Source: Owenweeksia sp. (lineage in GTDB: Bacteria > Bacteroidota > Bacteroidia > Flavobacteriales > Schleiferiaceae). Taken from it: a DNA stretch of 64,000 nt. Shown one piece after another: positions 27,482 to 36,701 of the stretch. The notes under the pieces were generated by a model. It was not told the DNA's origin. It worked only from the letters and a program-made list of their open reading frames with translations, and did not search any database. Numbering within the stretch: position 1 is the stretch's first letter; each line of letters opens with the position of its first letter. The stretch is taken from positions 17,306-81,305 of the forward strand of contig JANQHO010000008.1 in NCBI GenBank assembly GCA_028277105.1. The letters are read 5' to 3'. The position numbers and the translations under genes are program-made.

Positions 27482-28855
27482 TTACTCGTGTAATTTTTTA
27501 TAATTCTCGCCTGATGACTTCAAGATTGTTTTCAATTCTGCCTGGGCAATTACCGGGAAGGAGCGCGCATATAAAAGGAAAAGTACGAAGAAGAAACCAA
27601 TAGTTCCAATAAAGATTCCTATATCCACAAAGGTAGGAGAGAACATACTCCAGGATGATGGCAGATAATCGCGATGTAAAGAAGTAACAATGATCACAAA
27701 GCGTTCAAACCACATACCTATGTTTACTACTATGGAAATGATGAAGGTAAACATCAGGCTGGTTCTCAATTTTTTGAACCACATAAACTGAGGACTGAAT
27801 ACGTTGCAGGTCATCATGCTCCAATAAGCCCACCAATATGGTCCGGTGGCACGGTTAAGGAAGGCGTATTGCTCGTATTCCACTCCGCTGTACCAGGCTA
27901 TAAATAACTCTGTAATATAGGCCACCCCAACAATAGAACCGGTAAGCATAATAATGATGTTCATCATTTCTATATGTTGGATAGTAATATAATGTTCCAT
28001 TCTGAAAAGCTTGCGCACAATAATTAATAGAGTTTGTACCATGGCAAAGCCCGAGAAGATCGCCCCGGCCACGAAGTAAGGCGGGAAAATAGTGGTGTGC
28101 CAGCCCGGTATAACGGAAGTGGCAAAGTCCATCGATACAATAGTGTGTACAGACAGTACCAAAGGAGTTGCCAAGCCTGCCAGCACGAGGGATACTTCCT
28201 CAAAACGCTGCCAGTGTTTGGCTTTACCGCCCCAACCGAAGCTCAATATTTTATAAATGTGTTTTTGGATAGGTTTTACTGCACGGTCGCGGATCATGGC
28301 AAAATCGGGAATAAGCCCTACATACCAGAATACCAGTGAAACCGAAAAATACGTTGAGATGGCAAATACGTCCCAAAGCAGAGGCGAGTTAAAGTTTACC
28401 CATAATGATCCAAATTGGTTGGGTATAGGAAATACAAAATAAGCCATCCAGATACGTCCCATGTGGATGCCGGGGAACAAAGCTGCCTGTATTACAGAGA
28501 AAATGGTCATGGCTTCCGCAGAACGGTTAATCGACATTCTCCACTTCTGACGAAACAGCAAAAGGATAGCGGAAATGAGGGTTCCTGCGTGACCGATACC
28601 CACCCACCATACAAAGTTGGTGATATCCCAGGCCCAACCTACGGTCTTATTCAAACCCCAGGTACCAATACCCACACCTATAGTGTATAGGATACATCCT
28701 ACACCCCAGAGAAAGGCAATAAGTGAAAGGCTAAAAACCAGCCACCAGGAACGGGGTGCTTTGGTTTCTATAGGACGGGCTACTTCAACGGTAATATCGT
28801 GATAGCTTTTATCACCTTTAATGAGGGGTTCTCTTATGGGAGCTTCGTAGTGCAT
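27482..28855 (-). CDS. actC: Alternative complex III NrfD-like membrane subunit ActC
   Basis: The 457-residue protein has about ten membrane helices of the NrfD/polysulfide reductase C type (for example WWVGIGHAGTLISAILLLFRQKWR and HTIVSMDFATSVIPGWHTTIFPPYFVAGAIFSG, quoted in part). ActC carries the quinol-oxidising site of alternative complex III next to the iron-sulfur clusters of ActB. The key His and Asp region (GIGHAG...; SMDFA) is present. It starts 17 bases after actB and is followed by actD after 1 base. Confidence 0.95.
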   Translation of the reverse strand: MHYEAPIREPLIKGDKSYHDITVEVARPIETKAPRSWWLVFSLSLIAFLWGVGCILYTIGVGIGTWGLNKTVGWAWDITNFVWWVGIGHAGTLISAILLLFRQKWRMSINRSAEAMTIFSVIQAALFPGIHMGRIWMAYFVFPIPNQFGSLWVNFNSPLLWDVFAISTYFSVSLVFWYVGLIPDFAMIRDRAVKPIQKHIYKILSFGWGGKAKHWQRFEEVSLVLAGLATPLVLSVHTIVSMDFATSVIPGWHTTIFPPYFVAGAIFSGFAMVQTLLIIVRKLFRMEHYITIQHIEMMNIIIMLTGSIVGVAYITELFIAWYSGVEYEQYAFLNRATGPYWWAYWSMMTCNVFSPQFMWFKKLRTSLMFTFIISIVVNIGMWFERFVIIVTSLHRDYLPSSWSMFSPTFVDIGIFIGTIGFFFVLFLLYARSFPVIAQAELKTILKSSGENYKKLHE

Positions 28856-28872
28856 CTTAACTCTTTATATTT

Positions 28873-31800
28873 TTAAGCTCTGTTTTTAACCTTAGTTTGA
28901 TAAAATACGGAGGGCTGTGTTCCTACTTCTTCCAGCAGGTGATACATGCGTTTATCCTGCTTCATTTTAAATACCCGGCTATCTTTATCATTTACATCTC
29001 CAAAGACTATGGCACCGGTATCACAAGCTGACTCACAGGCACAATTTATATCTCCGTCTTTTAGCTTTCTTCCTGCCTTTTTAGCTTCCAGCTTGGCATA
29101 CTGTATATTTTGTATACACATCGAGCATTTTTCCATTACTCCCCGGCTGCGCACGGTAACATCTGGATTAAGTACCATACGACCGAGATCATCGTTCATG
29201 GCGTAATTAACTCCAAAATTCTTTTCATTGTCGTGGTACAGGAACCAGTTGAACCTACGTACTTTATAAGGACAGTTATTAGCGCAATAACGGGTACCGA
29301 TACAACGGTTATAGGCCATATGATTTAATCCCTCGGCACTGTGAGTGGTTGCCGCTACCGGGCAAACTGTTTCACAGGGAGCGTGATTACAATGCTGGCA
29401 CATTATTGGCTGGAAGAATACGTCCGGACTTTCGGCAGGGTGCTCCATTTCGGCAAACTTCTCTATTGCACCTATCCCTTCTTCCTCCGCTTTTTCTTCT
29501 GTCATATCACTGCTGTAGTAGCGGTCAATACGCAACCAGTGCATGTCGCGGTGCTTGCGCATTTCTTCTTTACCTACTACCGGTACATTATTCTCCGAAT
29601 GGCAGGCAATAACACAGGCACCGCAGCCATTACAAAGGTTCAGGTCTATGGACATATTCCACATATGCCCGGTTTCGTGATCAAAGTCATCCCATAAATT
29701 GGTCTCCTCAGCACCTAATGGACCCTTATAGGTTTCGAAAACTATTTGCTGATTCCAACCGTCACCTCTTTCAGTAGAAGGTGGTTCATGAAGATATCTA
29801 TCTAAACTCGTTTCATTTACAATTTTACGGCCCATCATGGTGTGTGCCAACTGTACACAGGCAAACTCGTGTTCACCTTCAGCCTTTTCTATGCTTAATC
29901 CGCTAGCGTTGTGCTGACCATTCATCAGGGCAAAAGCATTTACGCCAACTCCATCGGCCGCTTTACCAGCCCCGCTTCTACCATAGCCAACTGCTAAACC
30001 AATAGTGCCATGAGCCTGGCCGGGTTGAATGAAAACCGGAACATTCTCTATGGTCTTACCATTTACAGTGATATTTACTACATCACCATTAAGGGCTCCG
30101 TTGGATTCATTCCAGTTGTTCAGTCCTTTTTCCAGGGCATCTGCTGCGGAAATAGTGATATAATTATCCCAGCTGACACGACTGATCGGATCGGGCAATT
30201 CGAGAAGCCAGGGATTATTGGCCAAGTCGCCTATACCCATACCAGATTTTTGATAAAACTGGATCTCAAAACCTTGATTTGATGCTTTAGCCAATCGTTG
30301 GGCTGAAAAATTAAGGCTAGGTGAGGTCTCTGATGCTTCCTCCGTATTTTCTTCGGCTACTCCCGTTTCTGTCACTTCAGATTCCGTTGTTGTAGCAACA
30401 GTATCTGACTTAAATACCCCATCGTGAAGTACCTGTTGCCAATCTTTTCCATTTAATATGCCTTGCCAGTTGGCCGCTAAATAATTGTGGTAAGTTCCGG
30501 TTTTCCCGCTCCAGGCCATCAGGCAGTCTTCCATCTGGCGGGTGTTAAAAAGCGGTCTGATCAATGGTTGCTGTAGACTGTAATGTCCATCGGCAGGCAT
30601 AGCATCGCCCCAACTCTCCAGATAATTGTGTCGGGCACAAACGTATTTTACTTTTTGAGCGGTCTCATCATTCTTTTCAGAAAAATATACACTGGCACTC
30701 ACTTTTTCCAGCCCTTTGGCAAAGCTATCTTCATTAGCCAAACGGTATACAGGGTTGAGGTTGTGAATGAAGAGAGCACCTACATTTCCACTATTCATAT
30801 CGGCAATTAACTGCTTCATAGCAGCATCATCTCCCTGGCGGAAATAAGTGCGTTTGCTGTAATCTACAGTCATTCCCGAATTGCCTAAAAGATCGTTTAT
30901 TCCAATAGTGATTGCTTCAATATCTGCATTATTGCTACCGGAAACGACCAAACCTTTACTACCTGCTTTTAACAGTTCTTTAGCAACTTGCTTTATTTGG
31001 GAAGTCAATGCTGTTTTTCCACCGGGAAGGGAAGCTACACCTTTAGCTTTGGCAACTTCGTTGTACAATGCTACCAGGGCACTACCCAATTCTGAGGGTT
31101 TGAGCTTGTAGCGTTTGTCGGCATTACTTCCGGTAAGGCTTAAGTTAGTCTCAAATTGCAGGTGACGCGACATATTCTTGCCGGGCACCCTGCGCTTGGC
31201 ATAATCGGCACTTACACCCTGACCGATCCAGTCGCCTAAGAAATCTGCTCCAAAACTTACGATAACATCGGCATTTTGGAAGTTATATATCGGCAAAGCC
31301 CTTTTTCCGGTAGCAGCTTTTAAAGCGTCTAATTTGCCGGAATAGGAATATGCATCGTAAGTAACGTGCTTGAAATTAGCATACTGAGAGCCAAATTCTT
31401 TAATGAGTTTTTTAGTGGTAGGACTCAATATAGAAGAGGTAAGGAACACTACCTGTTTGCCGCTGGCAGCTACACTGTCTAAATCTTTTTTCAGTTGGCT
31501 ATCCACGTCACTCCAAGTCGCTTTTTTCCCGCTGATAAGAGGACTTTGCAAACGTGTAGCATCATAGAGGTTGAGCACGGAAGCATGAACACGGGCATTA
31601 GCACTGCCGTTAATGCCTGCCATTGTATTGTGCTCTATTTTGATCGGCCTTCCCTCGCGGGTTTTAACCAGTATAGAAGCGTAATCATACCCGTTGGAAA
31701 ATGTAGTGGCGTAATAATTAGGAATACCCGGGATAATTTCTTCGGGGGCTACTACATAGGGAATTGATTCTACTATAGGTGCTTCACAGGCTGCAAGGGT

Positions 31801-31995
31801 AGCTGCTGCCGTAGAAAAGCCCATCATTTTTAAAAAGTCTCTCCTGCTGGTAGATGAATCTTCCAGCTTAGCTTTATCTCCCAGGAATTCGTCTACGGGA
31901 AGTTTTTCTGCAAACTCGTTATCGCGCATTTTCTGCACTACTTCAGAGTCTACCAGTTCTTCTATTCCTTTCCAGTATTTTTTATTTTCTGCCAT
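28873..31995 (-). CDS. actB: Alternative complex III iron-sulfur/molybdopterin-fold subunit ActB
   Basis: The 1,040-residue product carries a twin-arginine signal (SRRDFLK, Arg51-Arg52) about 50 residues from the start, followed by TLAAC, which could be lipidated. The large first part has the molybdopterin oxidoreductase fold, which holds no molybdenum cofactor in known ActB proteins. The C-terminal part binds the iron-sulfur clusters: CNGCGACVIACH, CQHCNHAPCETVC, CIGTRYCANNCP and CSMC...CACESAC. An acidic low-complexity insertion (TVATTTESEVTETG and following) lies near residue 530. ActB links quinol oxidation in ActC to the ActA hemes. It lies 23 bases after actA. Confidence 0.96.
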   Translation of the reverse strand: MAENKKYWKGIEELVDSEVVQKMRDNEFAEKLPVDEFLGDKAKLEDSSTSRRDFLKMMGFSTAAATLAACEAPIVESIPYVVAPEEIIPGIPNYYATTFSNGYDYASILVKTREGRPIKIEHNTMAGINGSANARVHASVLNLYDATRLQSPLISGKKATWSDVDSQLKKDLDSVAASGKQVVFLTSSILSPTTKKLIKEFGSQYANFKHVTYDAYSYSGKLDALKAATGKRALPIYNFQNADVIVSFGADFLGDWIGQGVSADYAKRRVPGKNMSRHLQFETNLSLTGSNADKRYKLKPSELGSALVALYNEVAKAKGVASLPGGKTALTSQIKQVAKELLKAGSKGLVVSGSNNADIEAITIGINDLLGNSGMTVDYSKRTYFRQGDDAAMKQLIADMNSGNVGALFIHNLNPVYRLANEDSFAKGLEKVSASVYFSEKNDETAQKVKYVCARHNYLESWGDAMPADGHYSLQQPLIRPLFNTRQMEDCLMAWSGKTGTYHNYLAANWQGILNGKDWQQVLHDGVFKSDTVATTTESEVTETGVAEENTEEASETSPSLNFSAQRLAKASNQGFEIQFYQKSGMGIGDLANNPWLLELPDPISRVSWDNYITISAADALEKGLNNWNESNGALNGDVVNITVNGKTIENVPVFIQPGQAHGTIGLAVGYGRSGAGKAADGVGVNAFALMNGQHNASGLSIEKAEGEHEFACVQLAHTMMGRKIVNETSLDRYLHEPPSTERGDGWNQQIVFETYKGPLGAEETNLWDDFDHETGHMWNMSIDLNLCNGCGACVIACHSENNVPVVGKEEMRKHRDMHWLRIDRYYSSDMTEEKAEEEGIGAIEKFAEMEHPAESPDVFFQPIMCQHCNHAPCETVCPVAATTHSAEGLNHMAYNRCIGTRYCANNCPYKVRRFNWFLYHDNEKNFGVNYAMNDDLGRMVLNPDVTVRSRGVMEKCSMCIQNIQYAKLEAKKAGRKLKDGDINCACESACDTGAIVFGDVNDKDSRVFKMKQDKRMYHLLEEVGTQPSVFYQTKVKNRA

Positions 31996-32018
31996 TATTC
32001 TTTAGGAAAGATTTCTGA

Positions 32019-33275
32019 TTAATAGTGACACTTACCACACTCCAGGCCTCCGATCATTTCAACGGTGATCTTGGCATCAGCACCATACTTCTCTTTAAGC
32101 TTCTCGTGCATCTCTGTGTAATAGTCGTTGGATTCTACCTTAACCTGGGTTTCGCGGTGGCAATTGATACACCAGCCCATTGTTAAAGGCGAATACTGGT
32201 AAACTTCTTCCATTTCTTCTATAGGGCCGTGACACTCCTGGCAGGCTATCTGCCCGGCTGTAACATGTTGTGAGTGGTTGAAATAGGCCAGATCCGGCAA
32301 GTTGTGAATGCGCACCCACTTGATAGGTTTTTGCTCGTAGCCTTCTATGTATTGGCTGTTTTCGGCATCCCAGCCTACAGCTGCGTAGATCTTGGCAATT
32401 TCTTCTTTTCCGTATTTAGGTCCTTCCTGGACATACATATGGCAGTTCATACAAACCCCGGCAGAAGGAATATTGGAGTGTTTGCCTTTGCGGGCTCCAT
32501 AGTGACAGTAATTACAGTCGATCTGATTTTCCCCAGCATGTAATTTGTGCGAGAATTTTATAGGTTGTTCGGGTTGATATTCATCATTAATACCCACACT
32601 CATTAAACCATAGTACAACTGCTGCAGGAATACTATTGATATGACAATAGTGATTAAGGTGAGTACCCTGGAATTTTTGAGGGCTGCCCTGGTTATTCTG
32701 TCCGTGTCTTCTATTATGGTAGAGGTTGGTTCTCCTTTTACCTGCTTGAGAGTGTTTTTAACCCTGGCCAGCAGAATGACGAGGAAGAGTAAAATTCCAC
32801 CAAGTATCAGCAGAAGTACTGTGTTATCACCTTTTTCATCACTGGCGGCTATTTCTCCGCCTCCTGTTTCATCTGCTGGAGCTGCCTTTTTATCCCCTTC
32901 AATGGTATAGGCCAGTATATCCATTACATCGCTTTCCGACAGATTGGGGAAAGCGGTCATTACAGAGCCGTTGTATTCTTCAAAAATGGCAATAGCATCA
33001 GCATCACCGCTCTCGCGCAACTCCTGATTATTGATGATCCACCTAACTAGCCATTCGGTACTTCTCCTTTCGGTAACATCGGATAGAGCAGGGCCAATCA
33101 GTTTGCGGTCCAGAGCGTGGCAAGCAGCACAATTTGTCTTGAATATTTTTTTCCCGTTTGCAGCATCACCACTAATTTCCTGAGCCGTGGCAAAAAGCGA
33201 GGAAAGAACTAATAATAATGATAGTAATAGTTTGGGGAATCCCTTAGTTAAGTGGTGTTTCATCGTCAATACCAT
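32019..33275 (-). CDS. actA: Alternative complex III multiheme cytochrome ActA with extra N-terminal heme domain
   Basis: The 418-residue product may instead start at the ATG at 33263 (MKHHL), which gives a better signal peptide. Six CxxCH motifs are seen: C49-AA-CH in an N-terminal class I cytochrome domain, then C254, C275, C345, C369 and C413 in a pentaheme part that ends two residues from the C-terminus. Two membrane helices (about 152-170 and 204-222) separate them, so both heme parts face the periplasm. ActA takes electrons from ActB. As I recall, ActA is described as pentaheme, so the sixth heme is an N-terminal fusion. This is the first gene of the act-cox operon; a TAAATTTG box lies 29-36 bases upstream. 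Confidence 0.95.
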   Translation of the reverse strand: MVLTMKHHLTKGFPKLLLSLLLVLSSLFATAQEISGDAANGKKIFKTNCAACHALDRKLIGPALSDVTERRSTEWLVRWIINNQELRESGDADAIAIFEEYNGSVMTAFPNLSESDVMDILAYTIEGDKKAAPADETGGGEIAASDEKGDNTVLLLILGGILLFLVILLARVKNTLKQVKGEPTSTIIEDTDRITRAALKNSRVLTLITIVISIVFLQQLYYGLMSVGINDEYQPEQPIKFSHKLHAGENQIDCNYCHYGARKGKHSNIPSAGVCMNCHMYVQEGPKYGKEEIAKIYAAVGWDAENSQYIEGYEQKPIKWVRIHNLPDLAYFNHSQHVTAGQIACQECHGPIEEMEEVYQYSPLTMGWCINCHRETQVKVESNDYYTEMHEKLKEKYGADAKITVEMIGGLECGKCHY

Positions 33276-33303
33276 ATAAGAGTAGCCTATCGTACTTCGG
33301 GCG

Positions 33304-33311
33304 CAAATTTA
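33304..33311 (-). promoter_or_regulatory. Candidate -7 box of the act-cox operon
   Basis: TAAATTTG on the minus strand matches TAnnTTTG and would start transcription near 33298. No TTG at the right distance upstream is visible, so support is partial. The divergent SPOR gene promoter lies about 80 bases away. Confidence 0.35.
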
Positions 33312-33391
33312 TAACATAAAGCCATTTGAAGCGTTTGAGCTTATCGCTTGATTCAATTTATAATTGTTCTAAATAATTAGCGGCAAACTTA

Positions 33392-33419
33392 TTGATCACT
33401 GTTAAGGCACTTATCTTTG
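33392..33419 (+). promoter_or_regulatory. Promoter of the SPOR-domain gene
   Basis: TTG (33392-33394), 17 bases, then TATCTTTG (33412-33419) fits the Bacteroidota TTG/N17-23/TAnnTTTG promoter. Transcription would start near 33425, ten bases before the ATG at 33435. This decides against an in-frame TTG start at 33417. Confidence 0.55.
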
Positions 33420-33434
33420 CTTCAAATTCAGCGC

Positions 33435-33866
33435 ATGAAATTAGCTTTTTGGATGACAACTGTCTTATATTTTTTTCTGCAAAATCCTATTTGGTCTCAA
33501 GATGAAGCAATTACAAAAGGAGGTTTACAACTAATTGCCGAACCTGCCATTACTGAATTACACGATAAATACATTGATGAGAATAAAGCCCGTCTTGAAA
33601 CCGATGGTTATCGGATACAGATCTACAATGGCCGAAAGACAGAATGCATGAGCATACGTGCACGCTTCATTTCTACTTTTCCCGGTACAGCTATTTACTG
33701 GTTATACGAGGCTCCTGAATACAAAGTCCAGGTGGGTGATTTCAGAACACGCCTGGAAGCTGAAAAATTTCTGGAAGAAGTATTTACCGAGTTTTCGGGC
33801 AGCTTTGTACTGGAAACCAAGATCAAATTCCCCGAACTGTTTCAAACAGAAAAACACGAGCAATAA
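33435..33866 (+). CDS. Small exported SPOR-domain protein
   Basis: The 143-residue product starts at the ATG at 33435, chosen from the promoter position. It has a signal peptide (about 1-22, ending NPIWSQ) and a short linker. A C-terminal SPOR domain follows (GYRIQIYNGRKTECMSIRARF ... YKVQVGDFRTRLEAEKFLEEV ... FVLETKI, quoted in part). SPOR domains bind glycan strands lacking stem peptides, often at division sites. The protein may be a periplasmic or outer-membrane-associated peptidoglycan binder. It is divergent from actA and convergent with the 863-residue T9SS cargo gene, sharing a bidirectional terminator with it. Confidence 0.85.
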   Translation: MKLAFWMTTVLYFFLQNPIWSQDEAITKGGLQLIAEPAITELHDKYIDENKARLETDGYRIQIYNGRKTECMSIRARFISTFPGTAIYWLYEAPEYKVQVGDFRTRLEAEKFLEEVFTEFSGSFVLETKIKFPELFQTEKHEQ

Positions 33867-33869
33867 AAA

Positions 33870-33912
33870 AGCTGTCCCAAAAGTTCAAATAAACTCAGCT
33901 TTTGAGACAGCT
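33870..33912. terminator. Bidirectional terminator between convergent genes
   Basis: AGCTGTCcCAAAAG pairs with CTTTTGaGACAGCT (one mismatch) around a 15-base loop, with an A-run on the left and a T-rich stretch on the right. It lies 4 bases after the SPOR gene and 22 bases past the stop of the minus-strand cargo gene, so it can serve both. Confidence 0.75.
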
Positions 33913-33933
33913 ATTTATGTTTGCTCTTTCTGT

Positions 33934-36525
33934 TTATTGTATGATCAACCTCCTTGTTTCGGGTTGTCCATCAGCTATTATTTTAAGGATATAGATCCCG
34001 GCCTTCAGTTGACTTACGTCAATACTGGTATTGTTTGTATTGTGCAATTGTTCCTGGTATACCAATTGCCCCGTAGCAGTGAATAATGTTAAGTCTGTAT
34101 TTTTACTGCCATTTACAATAGAGATAAAAACCTCATCATCAGCCGGATTGGGATATACCTCTACCAGAGTTATATTGATTTCACTTTGTCTGTTGTCAGC
34201 TGGCTTTTCACTTATCCCTTCTAACAAAACAACAGAAGGTTGATTATCATCTCCACTACCATTTTCAGAGCTTTGTGTTATTCTTGCTCCCGGTGGCACC
34301 ACGGTAATATTGAAGCTGTCGGAGACGGCATTACCATTTACATCAGTAGCAGTATAGATAACTGCAGTAGTTCCATAAGGAAATGAGTCACCTGGATGAT
34401 TGGTCTTGGTAAGACTTTGTACTCCACAGGCATCGCTGGGAGTGGGAGGGGTCCAGTAAACCACCGTACTGCTGTCACTGGACGTCACCGTTTTATCATT
34501 TGGCATATTATTCAGTACCGGAGCAACATTATCTTCAACCACTACCAGGGCCTCGGCAGTAGAAATATTATTGCTGCTGTCTTTAACCGTAAGTGTTACC
34601 GGTACACCGGGATCGCCAATACCCACATCCATTCTGAAAGTAAAACCTCCCCTATCATTATTAATGGTATTGCGGATAGCGAGGATCACTTCATTAGTTC
34701 CTGTCTGAAAGATATTGGCCAGTGTATCAGAGGTTACAAAGTCAAATTGATCCCCACCATTGTTGCCATTAACGATATTTCCGCCTTGCTCAAACTTAAG
34801 GTCGTGAGCCGCTCCGCCAAAATTATCGGTACTGAAGCTATACTCACCTGCTAAAAGGTTGCCATTGATATAGATCTCCATATCATCATCCACCCGCATA
34901 CGAACTCTGGCGCTAAGATCAGCTATACTGCTAAGGTTGAATATCTTACGGTAAAAGGTGACGTCATTTAATGCTCTTATAGTTTCTGAGCCTGGAATGG
35001 GAACAATGCTTACCCAGGAATAAGGTTGACCTACTTCTACACTATCGGTAAAAGTGGAATCAGCCGGTATGGTTTGAGCACCCGTCCAGGGAAAAGTAAG
35101 GGAATTGTTGGTATTCACTACGGTGCTCTTGTTCCAGCTACTATCAGAAACAACGGTAACTCCCTGTACAAAACCTACATCATTACAGTCAAAAGAAGAT
35201 ACATCTATTGAAAGCTCAGCTATACCACAATTATCTGAACTTCCGTTGTCTACATCATTAGCTGTGATTGAGGCTTGTCCATTGGCATTCAGTTGAACGG
35301 TAATATTCTTTGCTAAAGCAAGCGGAGCCTCATTATCACTGGCAATAATGCCAGATGAAGAAGTAGCAGTACAACCATTCGCATCGGTGACCGTTACACT
35401 GTAAGTTCCGGCACTTACCCCAGTTATGGCGGATGTAGTAGCTCCATTATTCCACAAATAGGTGTAAGGGGTTACCCCACCTGTTGCAGCCGCTGTAGCT
35501 CCACCGTCAGCTGAGCCATTGCAGGTAGCATTGCTGTCTACTGCTGTATTTGCAGTTAAGGCTACAGGCTCAGTAATGGTAGCGCTAGCTGTAGAGGTAT
35601 TGGAGTTGGCATCGGTAATAGTAACGGTGTAGGTTCCCGCTGCCAAACCTGAAATAGTATTGGTAGTAGAGGAAGTGTTAGTAGTTGTAGATCCGTTGGA
35701 CCAGGTATAAGAAAAGTTAGGTGTGCCATCGGTAGCAGTAGCGGTAAGTGAACCTGTACTTTCACCATTACAGGCTACATTGACCTGGCTGCTAATGGAT
35801 GCTATCACATTGGAAACAGGTGGATTAATCGTAAAGGGAGTGGTTGTACAAGGCGAAGCATAAGGAGTGCTATTATCACTAACCCAGTTAGCCGGGTTGT
35901 TTATAGCGGCCAATAATTCTACTCTAGTACCGGTGGTCAACGTACAATTATAGCGGGCATTATCCTGCTCTGTAACGCCTGGAAAAAATGATATGGCATG
36001 AACACTATCGGTTAAACCTGAGGGTAAGGCAGAAGAAGTAGTATTGTCACTAGCTCCGGTATTCCAGCCCGAAATACTGTCATAGTCGGAAATATTGAAG
36101 TCCCCGCTAATGCCCGCTATGAAAGTAGGGTTAGTTGATGATCCCTGATAGCATAATATCTGGTCTCCGGCAAAAAGGCTCAATTTTGTGAGATTAGCTC
36201 CTGTTATAGATACTGTACCTATATTGGGAGTAAAAGTAGTTCCGCTTACTGTTACTACTGTACCTGCAGTTATAGTTGAAGTAATGGTTACTGTAATTTC
36301 AGATTCGCTGGCAAGGCTGTAAAAAGTTGAATCATTCCAGCCCAGGTCAGTGAACTTAATGGTTGTTCCGGAGCTGATATCGGTGAGAGTAATAAAGGCC
36401 CAATCATCGTTGCCATCGGTATTGTACATTACAAAGGCAATATCCCCTGGTGAAAGACTTTGAGCGCTCAAAATTGAAGGCAAAAATGCCAGAGTGGTTA
36501 ACAGTAAAAAAGTCATTCTTTTCAT
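33934..36525 (-). CDS. Large secreted protein with SprB-like repeats, split HYR-like module and T9SS tail
   Basis: The 863-residue product has a signal peptide (1-22). An N-terminal domain (23-235; GDIAFVMYNTDGNDDWAFITL) is of a type seen in surface proteins of marine bacteria. Two SprB-like repeats follow (about 242-320 and 322-395), each with a CNG...SG or DG...GTYTVTVTDANG pattern. Next comes a module beginning DNEAPLALAKNITVQLNANG (398-451) that resumes only at VPVTLTVKDSSNN (641-668), with about 190 residues inserted that look like a carbohydrate-binding beta-sandwich (MRVDDDMEIYINGNLL). An HYR domain (about 668-755) precedes the T9SS tail (about 785-863, VYPNPADDEV to RRLIIQ). Probably a surface adhesin or matrix protein. 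Its ligand is unknown. Confidence 0.85.
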   Translation of the reverse strand: MKRMTFLLLTTLAFLPSILSAQSLSPGDIAFVMYNTDGNDDWAFITLTDISSGTTIKFTDLGWNDSTFYSLASESEITVTITSTITAGTVVTVSGTTFTPNIGTVSITGANLTKLSLFAGDQILCYQGSSTNPTFIAGISGDFNISDYDSISGWNTGASDNTTSSALPSGLTDSVHAISFFPGVTEQDNARYNCTLTTGTRVELLAAINNPANWVSDNSTPYASPCTTTPFTINPPVSNVIASISSQVNVACNGESTGSLTATATDGTPNFSYTWSNGSTTTNTSSTTNTISGLAAGTYTVTITDANSNTSTASATITEPVALTANTAVDSNATCNGSADGGATAAATGGVTPYTYLWNNGATTSAITGVSAGTYSVTVTDANGCTATSSSGIIASDNEAPLALAKNITVQLNANGQASITANDVDNGSSDNCGIAELSIDVSSFDCNDVGFVQGVTVVSDSSWNKSTVVNTNNSLTFPWTGAQTIPADSTFTDSVEVGQPYSWVSIVPIPGSETIRALNDVTFYRKIFNLSSIADLSARVRMRVDDDMEIYINGNLLAGEYSFSTDNFGGAAHDLKFEQGGNIVNGNNGGDQFDFVTSDTLANIFQTGTNEVILAIRNTINNDRGGFTFRMDVGIGDPGVPVTLTVKDSSNNISTAEALVVVEDNVAPVLNNMPNDKTVTSSDSSTVVYWTPPTPSDACGVQSLTKTNHPGDSFPYGTTAVIYTATDVNGNAVSDSFNITVVPPGARITQSSENGSGDDNQPSVVLLEGISEKPADNRQSEINITLVEVYPNPADDEVFISIVNGSKNTDLTLFTATGQLVYQEQLHNTNNTSIDVSQLKAGIYILKIIADGQPETRRLIIQ

Positions 36526-36568
36526 AGTGAATTCTTTTAGTTGATTATTGGTTTAGATTTAATGCTAA

Positions 36569-36576
36569 CAAATTTA
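36569..36576 (-). promoter_or_regulatory. Candidate -7 box of the 863-residue cargo gene
   Basis: TAAATTTG on the minus strand lies 44-51 bases upstream of the ATG and matches TAnnTTTG. No well-placed -33 TTG was found, so this is only a partial promoter match. Confidence 0.35.
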
Positions 36577-36646
36577 ATCTGGTATGATGGCTAAGGCTCT
36601 AAGTATTTATTCCTGTTTTAATGGGTATAATTACCTGATTTAAAAT

Positions 36647-36677
36647 AAAAAGCCCGGTGCGATACACCGGGCTTTTT
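36647..36677 (-). terminator. Terminator of the rimP-nusA-infB operon
   Basis: AAAAAGCCCGGTG and CACCGGGCTTTTT form a perfect 13-base stem with a 5-base loop, followed by T residues on the minus strand. It lies 25 bases past the infB stop. Confidence 0.9.
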
Positions 36678-36701
36678 AAAATTTTAATATTCTATCTATA
36701 T

